Source: Gymnothorax reevesii (taxonomy: Eukaryota > Chordata > Actinopteri > Anguilliformes > Muraenidae). From it: DNA of 64,000 nt. A program made the position numbers and the translations under genes. The DNA is taken from the NCBI GenBank assembly GCA_029721435.1, contig CM056588.1, positions 37,279,430 through 37,343,429 of the forward strand, in the 5' to 3' direction. The notes beneath the pieces are model-generated. The model worked only from the letters and a program-made list of their open reading frames with translations. It searched no databases and had not been told where the DNA came from. Below, piece by piece: positions 35,077-47,781 of the stretch; position 1 is the first letter of the stretch, and the number at the start of each line of letters is the position of its first letter.

Positions 35077-35894
35077 CAGTGACGTGGGGTGGAGGTTGGT
35101 TTGGTGAGGCACAAACATCTCCTTTGGTTGATTAGCAATCAGACGATTAACTAGTTTAATAAGACTATTCGGCAGAATGACGGGCCAGTTTAAGTTTCCG
35201 CGGCGTTATAACTCAGGACATGGAACCTGAAATGCTCAACAGCAGATTTGCACAAACTAGCTTCCAGGAAGCCGAAGCAATGTCATCAAAAAAAATATTA
35301 ACGCAGTTCGACTTATGCAGAGTTCAATGCTTAATCAATAGCCTATAATGCATTCTCCTTTAAATACGCGCTGTTACACCCAAACAAAAAGCGGGCGTTT
35401 ATTTTCAGTCTTCTTTCGTAATGCGATTAACAAAATGTTTAAATGATATGCAGAATTACCGAGAGCCGAGAATTTTTCCTAATTGATTATTCAGATTTCC
35501 ATCCTTGCAGTCTCGAATTGCAGCGTATATGTAAATGAAGCTATTATTATCTCCTCTATCAGTATCATGCTTCCATAAGGCTTGGTCTTAATTGTTTTGA
35601 TTGTCAATCAGGAACAGTACATGGGAACAGGTTCACAAAATCCTGTGATAAAAGTTTGGGTCACTGCCTCACCTCACCGCACGTCTCTGGCTTCCTGTAA
35701 GCAAATACTCGCAAATTTGCAGTTTCGTGAGCATTTCAAGTTCCATGTAGCCTACTGAGTAATAACGCCGCGGAAACTTAAAATGGCCCGTCATTCTGCC
35801 GAATAGTCTTACGAAACTAGTTAATCGTCTGATTGCTATCAAGCAAAGGGAAGGTTTCTGCCTCACCAAACTAACCTCCGACTGCACGTCACTG
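35077..35894. mobile_element. Non-autonomous hAT element, copy B
   Basis: Same element and same CTGTACAC flanks (35069-35076 and 35895-35902) as 6250-7066. The identical target duplication shows one insertion, later copied by the segmental duplication. Confidence 0.85.
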
Positions 35895-36880
35895 CTGTAC
35901 ACAAACCGTTGTAGTTAACGCTATTTTCGCTGAACCGCCAGCTGGACCTTGGTGCCGAAGTGGGCGGTATAACAACAGCAGACTTTAATTGAATTACAAA
36001 ATTAGATTCATGACAATGTGTAGTAGTAGTAGCAGAGGTAGTTGTAGTGGTATATTTCGAACTGTACTTGTACGCAATAATAAATACATGAGAAATACAT
36101 CACACTTTTGTACAGTCAGAGGACACACAGTTTTAACTTTAAAAAATGCCAATGGCTGCAATCTACACTCTCTTAAATCACCCAACTGTCTTGAGCCATT
36201 TTAAACAAAAGCAGTTCTATAATAATTACAAGTCCTACAAAGGACCTACTTCGTCACATACCAGTAAAGCGAGCATGGTCACACCAACACTTCTGCAAAA
36301 GAATGCTCCGATATACATTTCCAAGATGGCGGCGGTATGCCGCCTCGGAAGTGACAGGATTGTCCACTCTAGTTTTCTTATATCTCTGTGATTAAACCCA
36401 TGACCCTTTTGACTTTCTGTACTTGAGTTCATCTTCAAATGTTAAGCAGAGCTGGCAAAAAAAAAAAAAAAACAAAACAAAAAACTGACAGAACACAAAT
36501 AATTCTACTTGAAAACATTTTGAATATATACATGAAAATAATGCCATTCATCAATTAAAATAAAATGGCTAAAATATTTGCACCGTAACGCCAGCTCGCT
36601 ATATTGACTTGGCCGCATATAGAATGTTCATCACCCTTGCGGAACAAGAACAGAGAATTGGGCCGATGGCACTCCACAGTTAACAGGTGCTGCATGTTCC
36701 CCCAATAAGGAAAGACGACAATGACTGCGTTTACATGCACACCATATTCTGATTAAGGTCCATATTCGGGTTAAGGTAATATTCCGAATAAGGTGTTTAC
36801 ATGCGCTGAGCGATGGGAATATTCCGTTTACATGTTTATTAGCATATCCACCACTTAGGTCCGATCTCAACACCGGGTTT

Positions 36881-38524
36881 TCAGCAAATATAACGCTCAA
36901 AAGTACTCGTCATGGTTTTGGTTGCCTTCAGATAGAGCTTTAAAGCCGACATCGACTCCACTTTCTTGGCCATTGCCATCGCCAGCGGTCTCTGTCCAAG
37001 AATTTCATCCATGACCGCGAAATAAATGAAACTGGCTAGATCAGGGCCGCTGGTATTGTTTTGTTTTTGGCAGTGACTATTTTTAGCCAGTCGTGAGCTT
37101 ACTGTAATTTGCTATTCTGATGAACTCCCGTATCCGCATACTCAATACAAAATTCGACCGCGGAAAAAAATTTCGACTCAACTGGGTTGAAAACATCCTG
37201 CTTTCGCTGCGTGCCTTGTGCTTATCATTACTAGACCGGCTAGCCGGCTTACTTTTAAGTTACAGTCAGGATGTCCTCCACTCAAGTTAGGTAAGGTCAG
37301 TTATTAGCCAACTAACTTTGCCAGCTTGCCATCTAACTCATTCGCCAAATTGTACTCTAGAATTTCTTGCAAGAACGAATTTTGTGCAGCTATCAGCTCT
37401 TCTACACGACACTAATCACTACTGACTACTGATTGTGGAGAGTGACGACCTGACTGTTCCCCAAATATTAGGGAGCAAACGTTGAACCTAAAATTACACT
37501 CTCATAACTACCTAACCCGTTAGCTAAATTAAGCATCTAGCAAGATAACATAAGTAATTTTACAGCCGTCTCGCTAGCTAACGTCAGACGATACTGTTAT
37601 GGCCCCAATTTGTTATTACATTTACAACATAACAGCAACAGCAAGGGATGACAGACAAAGTTTTTAAAACTCAAACACATTTAATTAACAAAGACTAAAC
37701 TACTATTTACAACTTAGACCAAGATTGAATATATATATAAAAAAAATATTTCCAGTCCCTTGTTTTGGTGGGGTGGCTTGGTGATGTCCTGGGTGAGGAA
37801 AAATGCTCAAATACAGGCCAAAAATCCACAAAAGAAACTTCACAGGTCCTGAACAGAGATGACAGGTCTGGTCACATGTATCCTTCTTCTTGCAATTTCT
37901 CCTCCTACTTTACTGTCTCAATTCTTTTCTTTATATACTCTTTTGCAGACCCCACCCACATTTAGACCTCTTTTTTTTAATTTTCTGAGACTTGCCCCAG
38001 ACATGTCCAGGACATGTCGAAACATGACTCCAGTCTGAGCTTAACAAAAAAAAGGTAAATACTGCCATCTAGTGGCCTATATTCACATTACAATACATTA
38101 CAGTATTATCCTGATTTCCTACATTGTGCAGGAACATACGGAAGCTCGTAAGAATAGCAAATTGGAGTAAGATTACGACTGGCGTTAGAAGAGCCACTGC
38201 CTTTATTTTTTTCGCTTTGGAATACACCGCCTTCAGTTTTCCAGCGATGCTGAACTTGATTGGCACTTGGCGGTTAACACAAAACCAGCCTCTCCACTTT
38301 TCGCACACCTTAAAGATATCGTTGTTACGGTGCTTTCGACCATCGATATATTCCAATATATTCATTTCTTTCATTATCCGAATGCACACAGTCGTCTCCT
38401 CTTCGCTCCAAAAATGCAAAATCCTTGCGAAGTTAACAGGCGCACACGTTGTTGAATATTCTATTCGGGGGCATATTCCGATTAAGGTGTATACATGGGC
38501 TAATATTCCGATTAAAACGGGCAT
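36881..38524 (-). pseudogene. Myb/SANT-like transposon protein, split by LTR, copy B
   Basis: Duplicate of 8050-9689 with almost the same sequence. The domain part at 38093-38524 differs by only a couple of residues, including KAKKIK for EAKKVK. The same LTR splits it from the C-terminal part. Confidence 0.6.
37595..38092 (-). mobile_element. Solo LTR, copy B
   Basis: Same insertion as 8760-9257, with identical ATAC flanks (37591-37594 and 38093-38096) and the same 498-bp length. Confidence 0.8.
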
Positions 38525-39304
38525 GTGCCAGGGGTCTTAATCGGAATATTCCGAATCGGAAAATGACCTTAATCGGGTTATTGCACGCGTTTACATGACA
38601 GGTACGCAATCGGAATATTCCAATATTCCGATTAATTCAGGAATATTGGTGTGCTTGTAAACGCAGCCTGCGTTTGCCAGGACTTATTGCTGTCATGAAG
38701 GGCCGTGTTCTGGCACACCCGCTGGCTGCACCACTGCTGCCTAGGTGAGGACAGTGCATCGGGTGGTGCAGGAAAATATCGCAAAGCAGAAATTCAGAAG
38801 TGCAATCGAACTGCAACACCGCAATGCAAGTTAAACGGTGTCAGTGCCAAACCTAAGATATCTTTATTCCCCTGAACCAAAATCGCCCCTCCTTAACTTA
38901 AGTCTGCTTTGCAGTATAGTTTAAAAGGAGAGGGGGTTGAGCAGAGGAGGAGACTAGGAGCTGTAACTACAAAATGAAATTCCAGAAGGCCGAATTTTTC
39001 ATTCAAGACTTAGTGAGTTAACAGGGTGATCATTGCTGCCGTCAATTCCTTGTGCAAAAGAGAATTTAAACTAAAATGTTGAAAAATGAGGCCAAAGATA
39101 ATTGAGCTGAATTAGCCACTGTGGCAATTTTTTTTTTAATGTGGCCGAAGAAATTTGAGATAAATTAGCCACAGTTTTCTCCTCGTGCAACCCCTGCTCT
39201 TTGCTTAGAACGCCTCGTGCGAGTTTTTTTTTGTCCAATCAAGATAAGGATTTTGCTTCGATGGCGGCAAGTTGCTGCTCTCTGACGAAGGTCTGTACGT
39301 TACC

Positions 39305-39348
39305 ATGGTCTACTTCAGAACTAAAGTGGTGTCTAACGCAGATCTGAG
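39305..39348 (+). CDS. Candidate first coding exon, copy B
   Basis: Identical to 10467-10510 over the coding part and the GTAAGTC donor. See that entry for limits. Confidence 0.3.
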
Positions 39349-40398
39349 GTAAGTCTCGTTATCTGTCAGCGATATAATATATTGTTTAAATTGGGGTTAT
39401 GTATCTAGACACCTGTTTGCTAAAGTAAGGAGTTCTTAAAGTGTGTTGTGATCCGTTTCTCATGTTTTACGTCATTGTGAATAGCTCGTCTGAATTGAGT
39501 TAACATTAGCCGCCTAGATTGTATTGATGCAGTACTTGTGATTTTTGAAAGACAATCTCCACTGCACCCGAATTGTTAAGTGGTTTAATGTAACTTATGC
39601 TGTTGTCGTGAGATCACGGAAATGAAAACGAACTGGTAAGGAATAAAATTACACCCGTTTCTGTTGTAGGCTAGAATTAGGCTAGTGATTAAACCCAAAC
39701 ACCTGTTCCGGCCTAGCGGATTATGTCACGTTAACTTGGACGATGCAGTTGTGTTAACACAACGATTCAGGGCTGGCGGGGTAAGTTATCGCATCGCAAA
39801 ATGCGATCAGCTTTTTAAAAATCCGCCAATCTTCGACGGGCTTTTGAAATCCCATCGCATATTTTGCGATACAGTCTACGGATAATATGAAAAGAAGTTT
39901 TATTCAAGTTTTGAATGAAGACGGGCTCCTACAGTTTCTCAATATCGTCCTGATCGGCCTCCGCAATCGCACCATGGATGGCCTAACGGCGCGACTCTCC
40001 CTGTTCTTGGCGACACTCCTGTTGACTCCACACGCGAACGAAGTTCCGAACAGCCGAGAACCAACACGAGAACGCGTGCTTGTCACTCCCCACTTTTTGA
40101 AGAGTGGGACGAGTGTTGTCAAGAACAAAGATGGTGGACGCAGCAGATACGTATTTGAAATTTTTATCAATTTCTCCGATTAATCTTGTCAATCGCCCTC
40201 TGTGCATGAGAACAGAGGATAATTAAGGTGGTCATGGGCCCCTAGGCTACTCGTTGTGTGGGCCCCACCCCCCAACTCTTACCGGAAAATTCATTTAGTG
40301 CCATTAATGGCCCATACACAAATACTAAGGTGAACTGGCATACACACAAACTAACGCCTGTACGGGAAAGCTCTGAAAGTGCTTCGCGCGGCCTCGTT

Positions 40399-40617
40399 AT
40401 GAGTTGGAGGCTTCTTATTCTTATTTTTGGTTTTATGGTGTGTACAGTCCTGTTGGTGTATTACCGCCAACTACTGGATTCATTCAACATAAATTTTCCT
40501 AGTCCTCTTATATCGAATTCCCAACAAAGCCTCGCCAAAGCGAACGGTGCACTGTGTCGAACAATGCGTTTGCACTCTGCATGTGTTCAGTGCGACTCCC
40601 AATTTCGATTCGTGTAA
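40399..40617 (+). CDS. Candidate type II signal-anchor exon
   Basis: The frame from the ATG at 40399 starts MSWRLLILIFGFMVCTVLLV, followed by YYRQLLDSFNINF. This is a very short cytosolic tail, one membrane segment and a stem, as in Golgi glycosyltransferases. The ORF ends 73 codons later and no catalytic domain follows. It lies in the 4.2-kb block present only in copy B. It may be a genuine first exon, a pseudogene or chance. Confidence 0.25.
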   Translation: MSWRLLILIFGFMVCTVLLVYYRQLLDSFNINFPSPLISNSQQSLAKANGALCRTMRLHSACVQCDSQFRFV

Positions 40618-42483
40618 TCTACGAGCCGAATGTAGACGCAATGCATTAGCTTTTGAAGAAGGAAATGACGTCAATACCAAAGCTGCCTGCTGATTGGTCC
40701 AGGCAAAAAATTTCAAGCGAAGCGCCGCGAGGTAGCTTTCCTTTAACGCCCTGATGGGAGCGATTGTCAAAGCCACCTCGCGGACACAGGGCGTTAATCA
40801 TTAATGTTAGCCAAAGCAATGGTGTTTCCTCGACATTTATTCAAGTGGTTGGACTGCCACAGTTACAAAATTACCACCACATCACAGCTACATAAAATAA
40901 GAAATAGAAAATTGCAAACAAAACACTATAAACAAGCAGAGGACCCAGTGCATAGAAGTAGCCCTTCAACACTTGTGAGCAGATGTGTCCGCCAGCAGAC
41001 ATGAAGCTGCAAATTTATGCACGCAGTTACAATATTCTATCACTAGATGGCACACCCGGATCAGTTTGTGAATATTCACAAACACACGGATTTCAATTAT
41101 AGAGAGTTCATGTCCATCCCTCAGTGACATGGCTGCCGCCCAGTGTTGGCACCAGAACTGGAATTTGGGAGGGAGGGCACCGACGCATCCCATTTTAACA
41201 ACAAATAGTCCTGCGGACTAGTTGTCTTCCTTTGACACGTTTTCCGATCATAGTAATTATCTATTGGCAATTTAAGACACAGTTTCACTCCGTATGCAAT
41301 CAAACTAGCGAGAAAATAATGGGCTACATTCAGTACAGAAAAAATTATTTACTTATAAACAGGCCTTTGCTTTATGAAAGGCAAACTGCTCTTTAACTTC
41401 TGCGCTACTTTATCGGCGCATCAGGCAGTCTAACCTGCGCTTCATGATCATTTAAATTGTTGAAATGTAATAAAAGGCCGTTTGATATGCCTGCGTGCAA
41501 TTTTCAATAACGCTGATTTAAATACACCAAAAGTGCGAGTTGCCTTACTTTAACGGGGAGAACTAGCAACGTCTGATACTGTGGAGTGTTTTCGGAGTGA
41601 ATGTATTGTTAAAGTCAGGACTAATAATTGTTTTAAAGTGATGTATCTGTGCCCCCCGCCCCCCAAAGTCTATAGCAGCACTAGAAATTGAACTATAAAT
41701 TCTCTCAATTGGATGTACACTTGATGTTTTTACGCGCGTGACTGTTTCTCTGGGTAATCTAACATCAAGGTAAGCAGAAAAAGTACTGACTTCATTGACT
41801 TCATGGTCGAGGTTGAATATGGCAACGTTTCTGTTTCCATTCACTGCAATATTAACCGTTATCCTACCGGGGAGATGAGCTTTGCGGTAACAGCTAAGGA
41901 TACCGACGCTGCAGGTGTTTCATCTTCTGTGCCTTGTTGACTGGATGAGGGCTTGAAATATCCCATCAATTTAGGGATTTTTTTTAACTCCTTAGTCGAG
42001 CTGTTCTTTTAAACGGACTCTGCTGTCATATTTTTTAACGTTATTTGATATTTTGCTGCTATGCTGTTCAGCAAAAGCAGTGATGTATTTCAAAATAACT
42101 TACCACATCTATCCAATCAGCTGCAGTGATATCACATCTATCCAACCACATCTATCCAATCAGCTGTATATTTGTTTTATGGGCCAACAGACGTTTTTTT
42201 TTCTCGTTTCTGCTGAGATAAGTTTTACATAATTAAAAATAGCCTGGCCAATCCGGGCCACCTGCGCACGTGAGGCCACTTGGCTGCAGCCTAGGTCAGC
42301 CTGTGCATTAATCCGCGCCAGCATGAGAATGAGTAGTTTCAGTGGAAATTAACTATGTATAGAAGCATGAAGTGACTTTCAAGCTGAAATTTGGCAAAAA
42401 CTGTCGGTAATTCAATTCAATTTTATTCTGCATCATACGCAGCCGCATGGGGTTAGCCTTAGTCGGAGACGAGAACATCCTAA

Positions 42484-42999
42484 GGGCCGATTCATACACG
42501 CTGGAGTTACGCATGCAAGTGTTGCGAGCGATGCAAGGAACGCACTCCCTTTCATAGTGCACACAGTGTACGCAAGCTGCACGGGTGATACGTGAGATGC
42601 AATACACCGCTCACTAAATAGGGGGTAGCAGTGTCACTGGTGACATTTTGGCTGATAAATTATCGATTTACCTTAACATGACACCTTAGACAGCTATAAT
42701 CAACTAGTCAAGGAGGTCGTCTCTAGAACAGTGGTGGGCGAAAAACCGAGGGGGCAGAAAACATCCCTTGAAACGGATGAGATTAGTGACCCGATTTCAA
42801 TCATTGTTCTTGGTCAACCATACCATGTAATACCATACCATTTCAATCATTTTTAATTAAACAATGATGGTTGGTATGACACGCGTTGCGTATTGAAAAA
42901 TCGGACTACACAATCAGACGAATCATGGCAGTCAATGCGTTGCGATGCGTCTCAATGCGTTCGTGTTTGCATGCATTTGCGTCGACTTTGAATCCGCCC
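42484..42999. mobile_element. PIF/Harbinger-type MITE
   Basis: 516 bp with imperfect inverted ends GGGCCGATTCA and TGAATCCGCCC-type (right end GAATCCGCCC). It is flanked by TAA on both sides (42481-42483 and 43000-43002), the three-base target typical of PIF/Harbinger. The interior is rich in GCATGC and GCGTTGCG motifs. Non-coding. Confidence 0.65.
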
Positions 43000-43451
43000 T
43001 AACTCGCACTTCCATGTCCGGTACGAAAAACCCCGCACCTTGCACTCGTGTTGGGGATTCAAATACACCATGGTAGCTAGTGGAATGACTCCATTTTCCT
43101 GCCTCTGTGCCAGTCCTGCCCACAGAGCAAAAAAAAACACAAGAGTGGACAACGTCATGGGCTGAACCAACCACAAAACGTGAGACATGTCTGCCATCTT
43201 GTGTGAGAAATCGGTGGGGGAATTGCACAATCAAAAGCTGTTCATTTGTATATGCTACTAGATAAAATAAAATGAAAAACACTGGACTGGTGACACACAT
43301 CAGCCTTCAAGCACGACCATTGTTTAATGAATAATTATTTTGTTTACAGGTGTTTATTGTCAAGGAAATTCTTAATCATTAGTTAAAATTTAAAAAACAT
43401 TAAATTTAAATAACTAGTAAACATATAGACAAAAAAAAGTTGTATATTTAT

Positions 43452-44620
43452 TAGGGCTGTCACTATAATTAATCGCGATTAATTTAAGCGCAATGAAGTA
43501 ACTGCCACTATGAGGCAGACAGGCGTGATTGCTTATTACCTTTTCTATGACACTTACCTAATGCGGTCATTTGAAATGCTTCCGGTAAGCAAACTGTGAT
43601 TTGTAGTCTGCTAATTACCAGCGAGGTTGGACAGCCTCCATCGCTTTGGCATTATTGGCTCACCTTAAATCAATTCCCGTGTACTTTGCCTAACTTGCAA
43701 TCAAGCCATTTATTCAGCCAACTGACTAATCAAAATCAAAATGTGGCCTATAATGATTAAGAAGTGATAATGAGGAGCAGACGGACCAAACCAGGTTGCC
43801 GTGTTAGATTGAAAAAATTTCAATAATCCGAATAAATAGCAGACCTCTGAATTCCAGCTTTCATCAAGGAATTTTGTATGCATTATTAAAGATATTTCTA
43901 AAAAAGAAGTTATTCAAAGATGGCCCTAGTTTTAAGAGCTTAAAAATATAGGCTACGTGAAGTGTTAAACATTTTGTGAAGCATACCGAACGTGAATGTG
44001 AGATAGAATACGTTTGCATTGCAGGCAATAGTCAAATGCACTGAAGATTTGGCAATTAAGGTTCAGGCGAATCTTTGCTGCAAATTTGAGGCATTTTTTA
44101 TTAGATAATTGAACGAGAGTAATTTAAAATAATGTAACTCATAGCACTTGATTTTTTTTTACTTTTGAGCATCTAAATAACCAACAGTGAAGGAGGAAAA
44201 CATTTTGTTTAAGCTTGTAGAACGTGACATGTAAATGGTTAACGAATTTGAAAATCTTTCAATATAACGCGGCAGCCTGGTTAGGTCTGTCTGCTCCTCA
44301 TTATCGCTTCTTAATCATCATAGGCCACATTTTGGTTTTGATTTGTCAGTCGGCTGAATAAATGGCTTGATTGCAAGTCAGGCAAAGTACACGGGAATTG
44401 ATTTAAGGTGAGCTAATTATGCCAAGGCGATGGAGGCTGTCCAACCTCGCTGATAATTAGCGGACTTCAAATCACAGTTTGCTTACCGGAAGCATTTCAA
44501 ATGACCGCATTAGGTAAGAGTCATAAAAAAGGTAATAAGTAATCACGTCTGTCTGCCTCATAGTGGCAGTTACTTTTATTGCGCTTAAATTAATCGCGAT
44601 TAATTATTGCGACAGCCCTA
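43452..44620. mobile_element. Complete non-autonomous hAT element
   Basis: Starts TAGGGCTGTC and ends GACAGCCCTA. The inverted arms are about 350 bp each (43452-43797 and 44278-44620) around a spacer of about 480 bp. It is flanked by the perfect 8-bp duplication ATATTTAT (43444-43451 and 44621-44628). Arm tips carry the palindromic AATTAATCGCGATTAATT. No transposase ORF. Confidence 0.88.
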
Positions 44621-46616
44621 ATATTTATGTCTAAGGAATGCTGCTTACATATTTTGAACACGTATTTGTACCTTGATTTTCTGTTGTGCTCTATATTCTA
44701 GACTATGGCTATTTTAATTTTAATATTTAAATGTTCATCTTGGTTCATAATTACCAGTATTAATTTCTTTCACAGTAAAAATATGATGTATGATAAAAAT
44801 AAGTCCTGAATATTCACTCATTCACTGCCTGAGCCAGGTGAGTGGCTTAGGTAGAGCCAATTAAAACGTAGTAATTCCTATTCAGTTGCCGAGTTACTAC
44901 ATGTTAGCTATAAGTGGGACCCATTTCTTAAGTCCAAGCAGTTTTAACAATGCAATTGCTTACAAACCACAGCTTTCATGGTATTAATAAATGTTTTTTT
45001 TTTACTTGAAGCAATTGCTGTCTTTTCTCATAATTTTCTTCTCAGTGCCATAATGCCTAATTTATGCGTTAAAATCACAATTTTTTCCTCTGGGGGGGAT
45101 CCCCCAGACCCCCTACAGGGTTTAGTATTTCACCTTTTTCATCCATCTTGAGTTTGCAGGTATGTTATCAGTATCCAAGTCGTGTCTGCTGTAGGTGTAC
45201 TGCAGGGCAGATGCATCAATTCTGTTCTGTGTTGGCAGAGGTACGACGGATTGATGGATGACCGTGCATCACCCCAGCAACGACGGGCGTAATCTCAGGG
45301 GGGGCGTGTTAATAGGGAGACTCCCCCCCCACCACAATGTGCTGTGCTGAACGTAACATCGATAGCGAAAATAAAACGTATTCTCAAGGACACGACGGCT
45401 TCAGTTGTTCCGTCCCCCCTAATCATACCTGTTTCTCCCATTTGGCAAACGGCGAACAGTAAGTGCGAGGAATTGGGTCACTGAAGCAGCAACAGCATAG
45501 ACAAGTCAAGGCACTACTTAAGTAGTGCATTACTTGGCTTAGCCACGAAAAAGTAGCCAAATGCGTGGGATACACTACAACTCCTGCAATGGTGTCAACT
45601 AGTAGTTTCCGATACTGATTTAACCAAAGCCATGGTCCCTTGACACCTCCTCTACCAAGTTAAAGCAAGTGTGCTTTTAGGTTGCCGGCCATAGGCCAGT
45701 AGCCTATTGTCGTCACTTTGCGTCCGGCGGCGTCGGCCGTTTAAAGTCGCATCTCAAAAACGGTCCAATGAAATTTTTAATTTGGGGATACGATCAAACC
45801 GGTCATCAAGTTAATGCCCGAGCAAAACTTTTTTTGATTGAATCATTCGTTTAGACTTGGCGGTCATTTTTATGTTGAAAATGGCCATTTTTGGCACTGA
45901 GGTGCAATTTTCCCAAAAACTGTGATGATTTTTTTTTTAATCGTAGCAATGGAATCAGTATCGTGACCTGCTTCAACGGGATAAACAGCATTTTGATTGA
46001 ATAGCTCCTTCATAGCGCCGCCTAGGCAACGTGTCTGAACGTCATCATTTTTCGGGGTGTTTTGTGCTATAACTCTGTTAATATAGCATTTAGAGCTTAG
46101 GTTTGTATGAGGCACCTACAGGTAATCAGGTTTGCCGAACATTGTGAGTCAGTCACTTGACTTTGGGCCTCATGGTTCTCCAACTACCACAGGTCAACTT
46201 TCAATTACATATCGAGGTACGTGTTTTCACACGCACGGGATCTGTGATTTTTTTTTTGTGAATGTGTTGGCCGTGGCCAGCACACCAGGTATTTAAGGGG
46301 TTGCAAGTGTGTCGTACTGATACAGCAAGTCATTCGTGATGCCCACGTGTGGGCTGCAAGTCATCTGGCGCTTTTAGATCGTTAGTTCAGCGTGTGACTC
46401 GTGAGTTTTAGGTGCGCATCACGGAAGGCTGTGGCACGTATCTCTTACTGGGGACGCAAGTGTTTACTCATTGTACGGGACTCGTGCAGCTCACTTACTT
46501 CGATCGCAAGATGCCCCTACTGGCTTCCTACGGCACCTGCGTTTATCGTGACGCTTTTCCAGTGGGTATAAAAGGTGATCATCTTTGTTCTTCTCGTCAT
46601 CATCTTCAGCATCATC

Positions 46617-46800
46617 ATGGCTGCACCATTGAAAATGCAACATCATCTCATGCTGATCAAGGAGGAAGAAGACTGTGAAACTCTTATTAGTGCTCATCAG
46701 AAACCGTCGCAAGCGACAGAGAAAACGCCAGCTTTTCTGGACCAAACCATGGTTGGAGAGGAGGGCCATGTTATACGATGCTTGGGTGTGTCGTGGAGCA
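46617..46800 (+). pseudogene. Harbinger-transposase-like N-terminus, copy B
   Basis: Here the start is intact (MAAPLKMQHHLMLIKEEEDC in one frame, after a TATA box at about 46567). Two bases are missing near 46688 relative to copy A, so the FWTKPWLERR-type segment is read out of frame. Copies A and B therefore carry different single frameshifts in the same ORF. No DDE domain follows. Confidence 0.55.
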
Positions 46801-47781
46801 CGTGCGTGCCATGTACGCTTTCTGCGCAACGGCCGTGCGTGCTAGATGGAGCAAGCACACAACAAGCACGAAACAAGAAAGTTGCACGCACATTTCACGT
46901 ACGTCCCACGTGCAGGCCCAGTATCATATGGCTAATCGCGGAGAACGAAAGTGCTGAGTGAGGTGCGTGTGCGTGCCTTTTACGTGTCTGCAAGTGACAT
47001 TTGACCGTTAACATTCCGTTTTAAACTTGCGACACACGCAAGGGTCACGCATGCCTCTCTTGCCCTTGCGGCCGGGGTACGTGCCGAGTTTTCCTGTGTG
47101 CACGCAGAAAATAATTTGCATGCCAATTTTCTTTTGGCATGCAAACATTACACTGCCAATAATAAAAGAATCACAATGATATTCTGAATAAAGAGCGCAT
47201 CACTGCTTGTGTGGGGAAAACAATGAACTTAGGATGTCCAAATTTATTCGTAAGATCGGGTGTGAGAGCAGGTTTTTGTTTTACCTCAGCACTGCTACAC
47301 TTCATTCTACTTATCCGGGTCTTGATTGCAAAGCTTAATTAGTCAAATAAGTGCCTGTGTGCTTGGCTAAAAAAAAAAAAACCATCCACCAGCACCAGCC
47401 CTTTTCAGATAAGATTGAAACAGACCAAAGATAAAAATAAACCAATGGAAAACTGAGATGTCTTAATTCCCCAGTGTCAGAGTTTCTCATTGAAAGACGC
47501 AAAGAGCAGTTTCTGTTGGACTGTGGATTGTCACTGCCATGGTGCCCTGCCCAGACAGACATGGACTGACATACGCTCAAGTCAGCACTTAAAAGTTTTG
47601 GAAATTGACAACATTATTGTTATTTTAGCTGTGGACCATTAAATATTTGAGTTGAAATGAAGTAATAAATATGCGTTTAAAGTGCCGACCGTCGGCTTTA
47701 ATGTGTGGATATAAACTTTGGGATTATCTGAAATTTATAGGAATTAATGCATTTTTATGCGGTACCCCACCCCATGTTTAA

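Larger units (their letters stand above)
36725..38666. mobile_element. DNA transposon with Myb/SANT ORF, copy B
   Basis: Counterpart of 7894-9831 with the same inverted ends, the same internal ORF and the same nested solo LTR (37595-38092). Its right end keeps TTTAC in the terminal repeat where copy A has a substitution. Confidence 0.7.
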
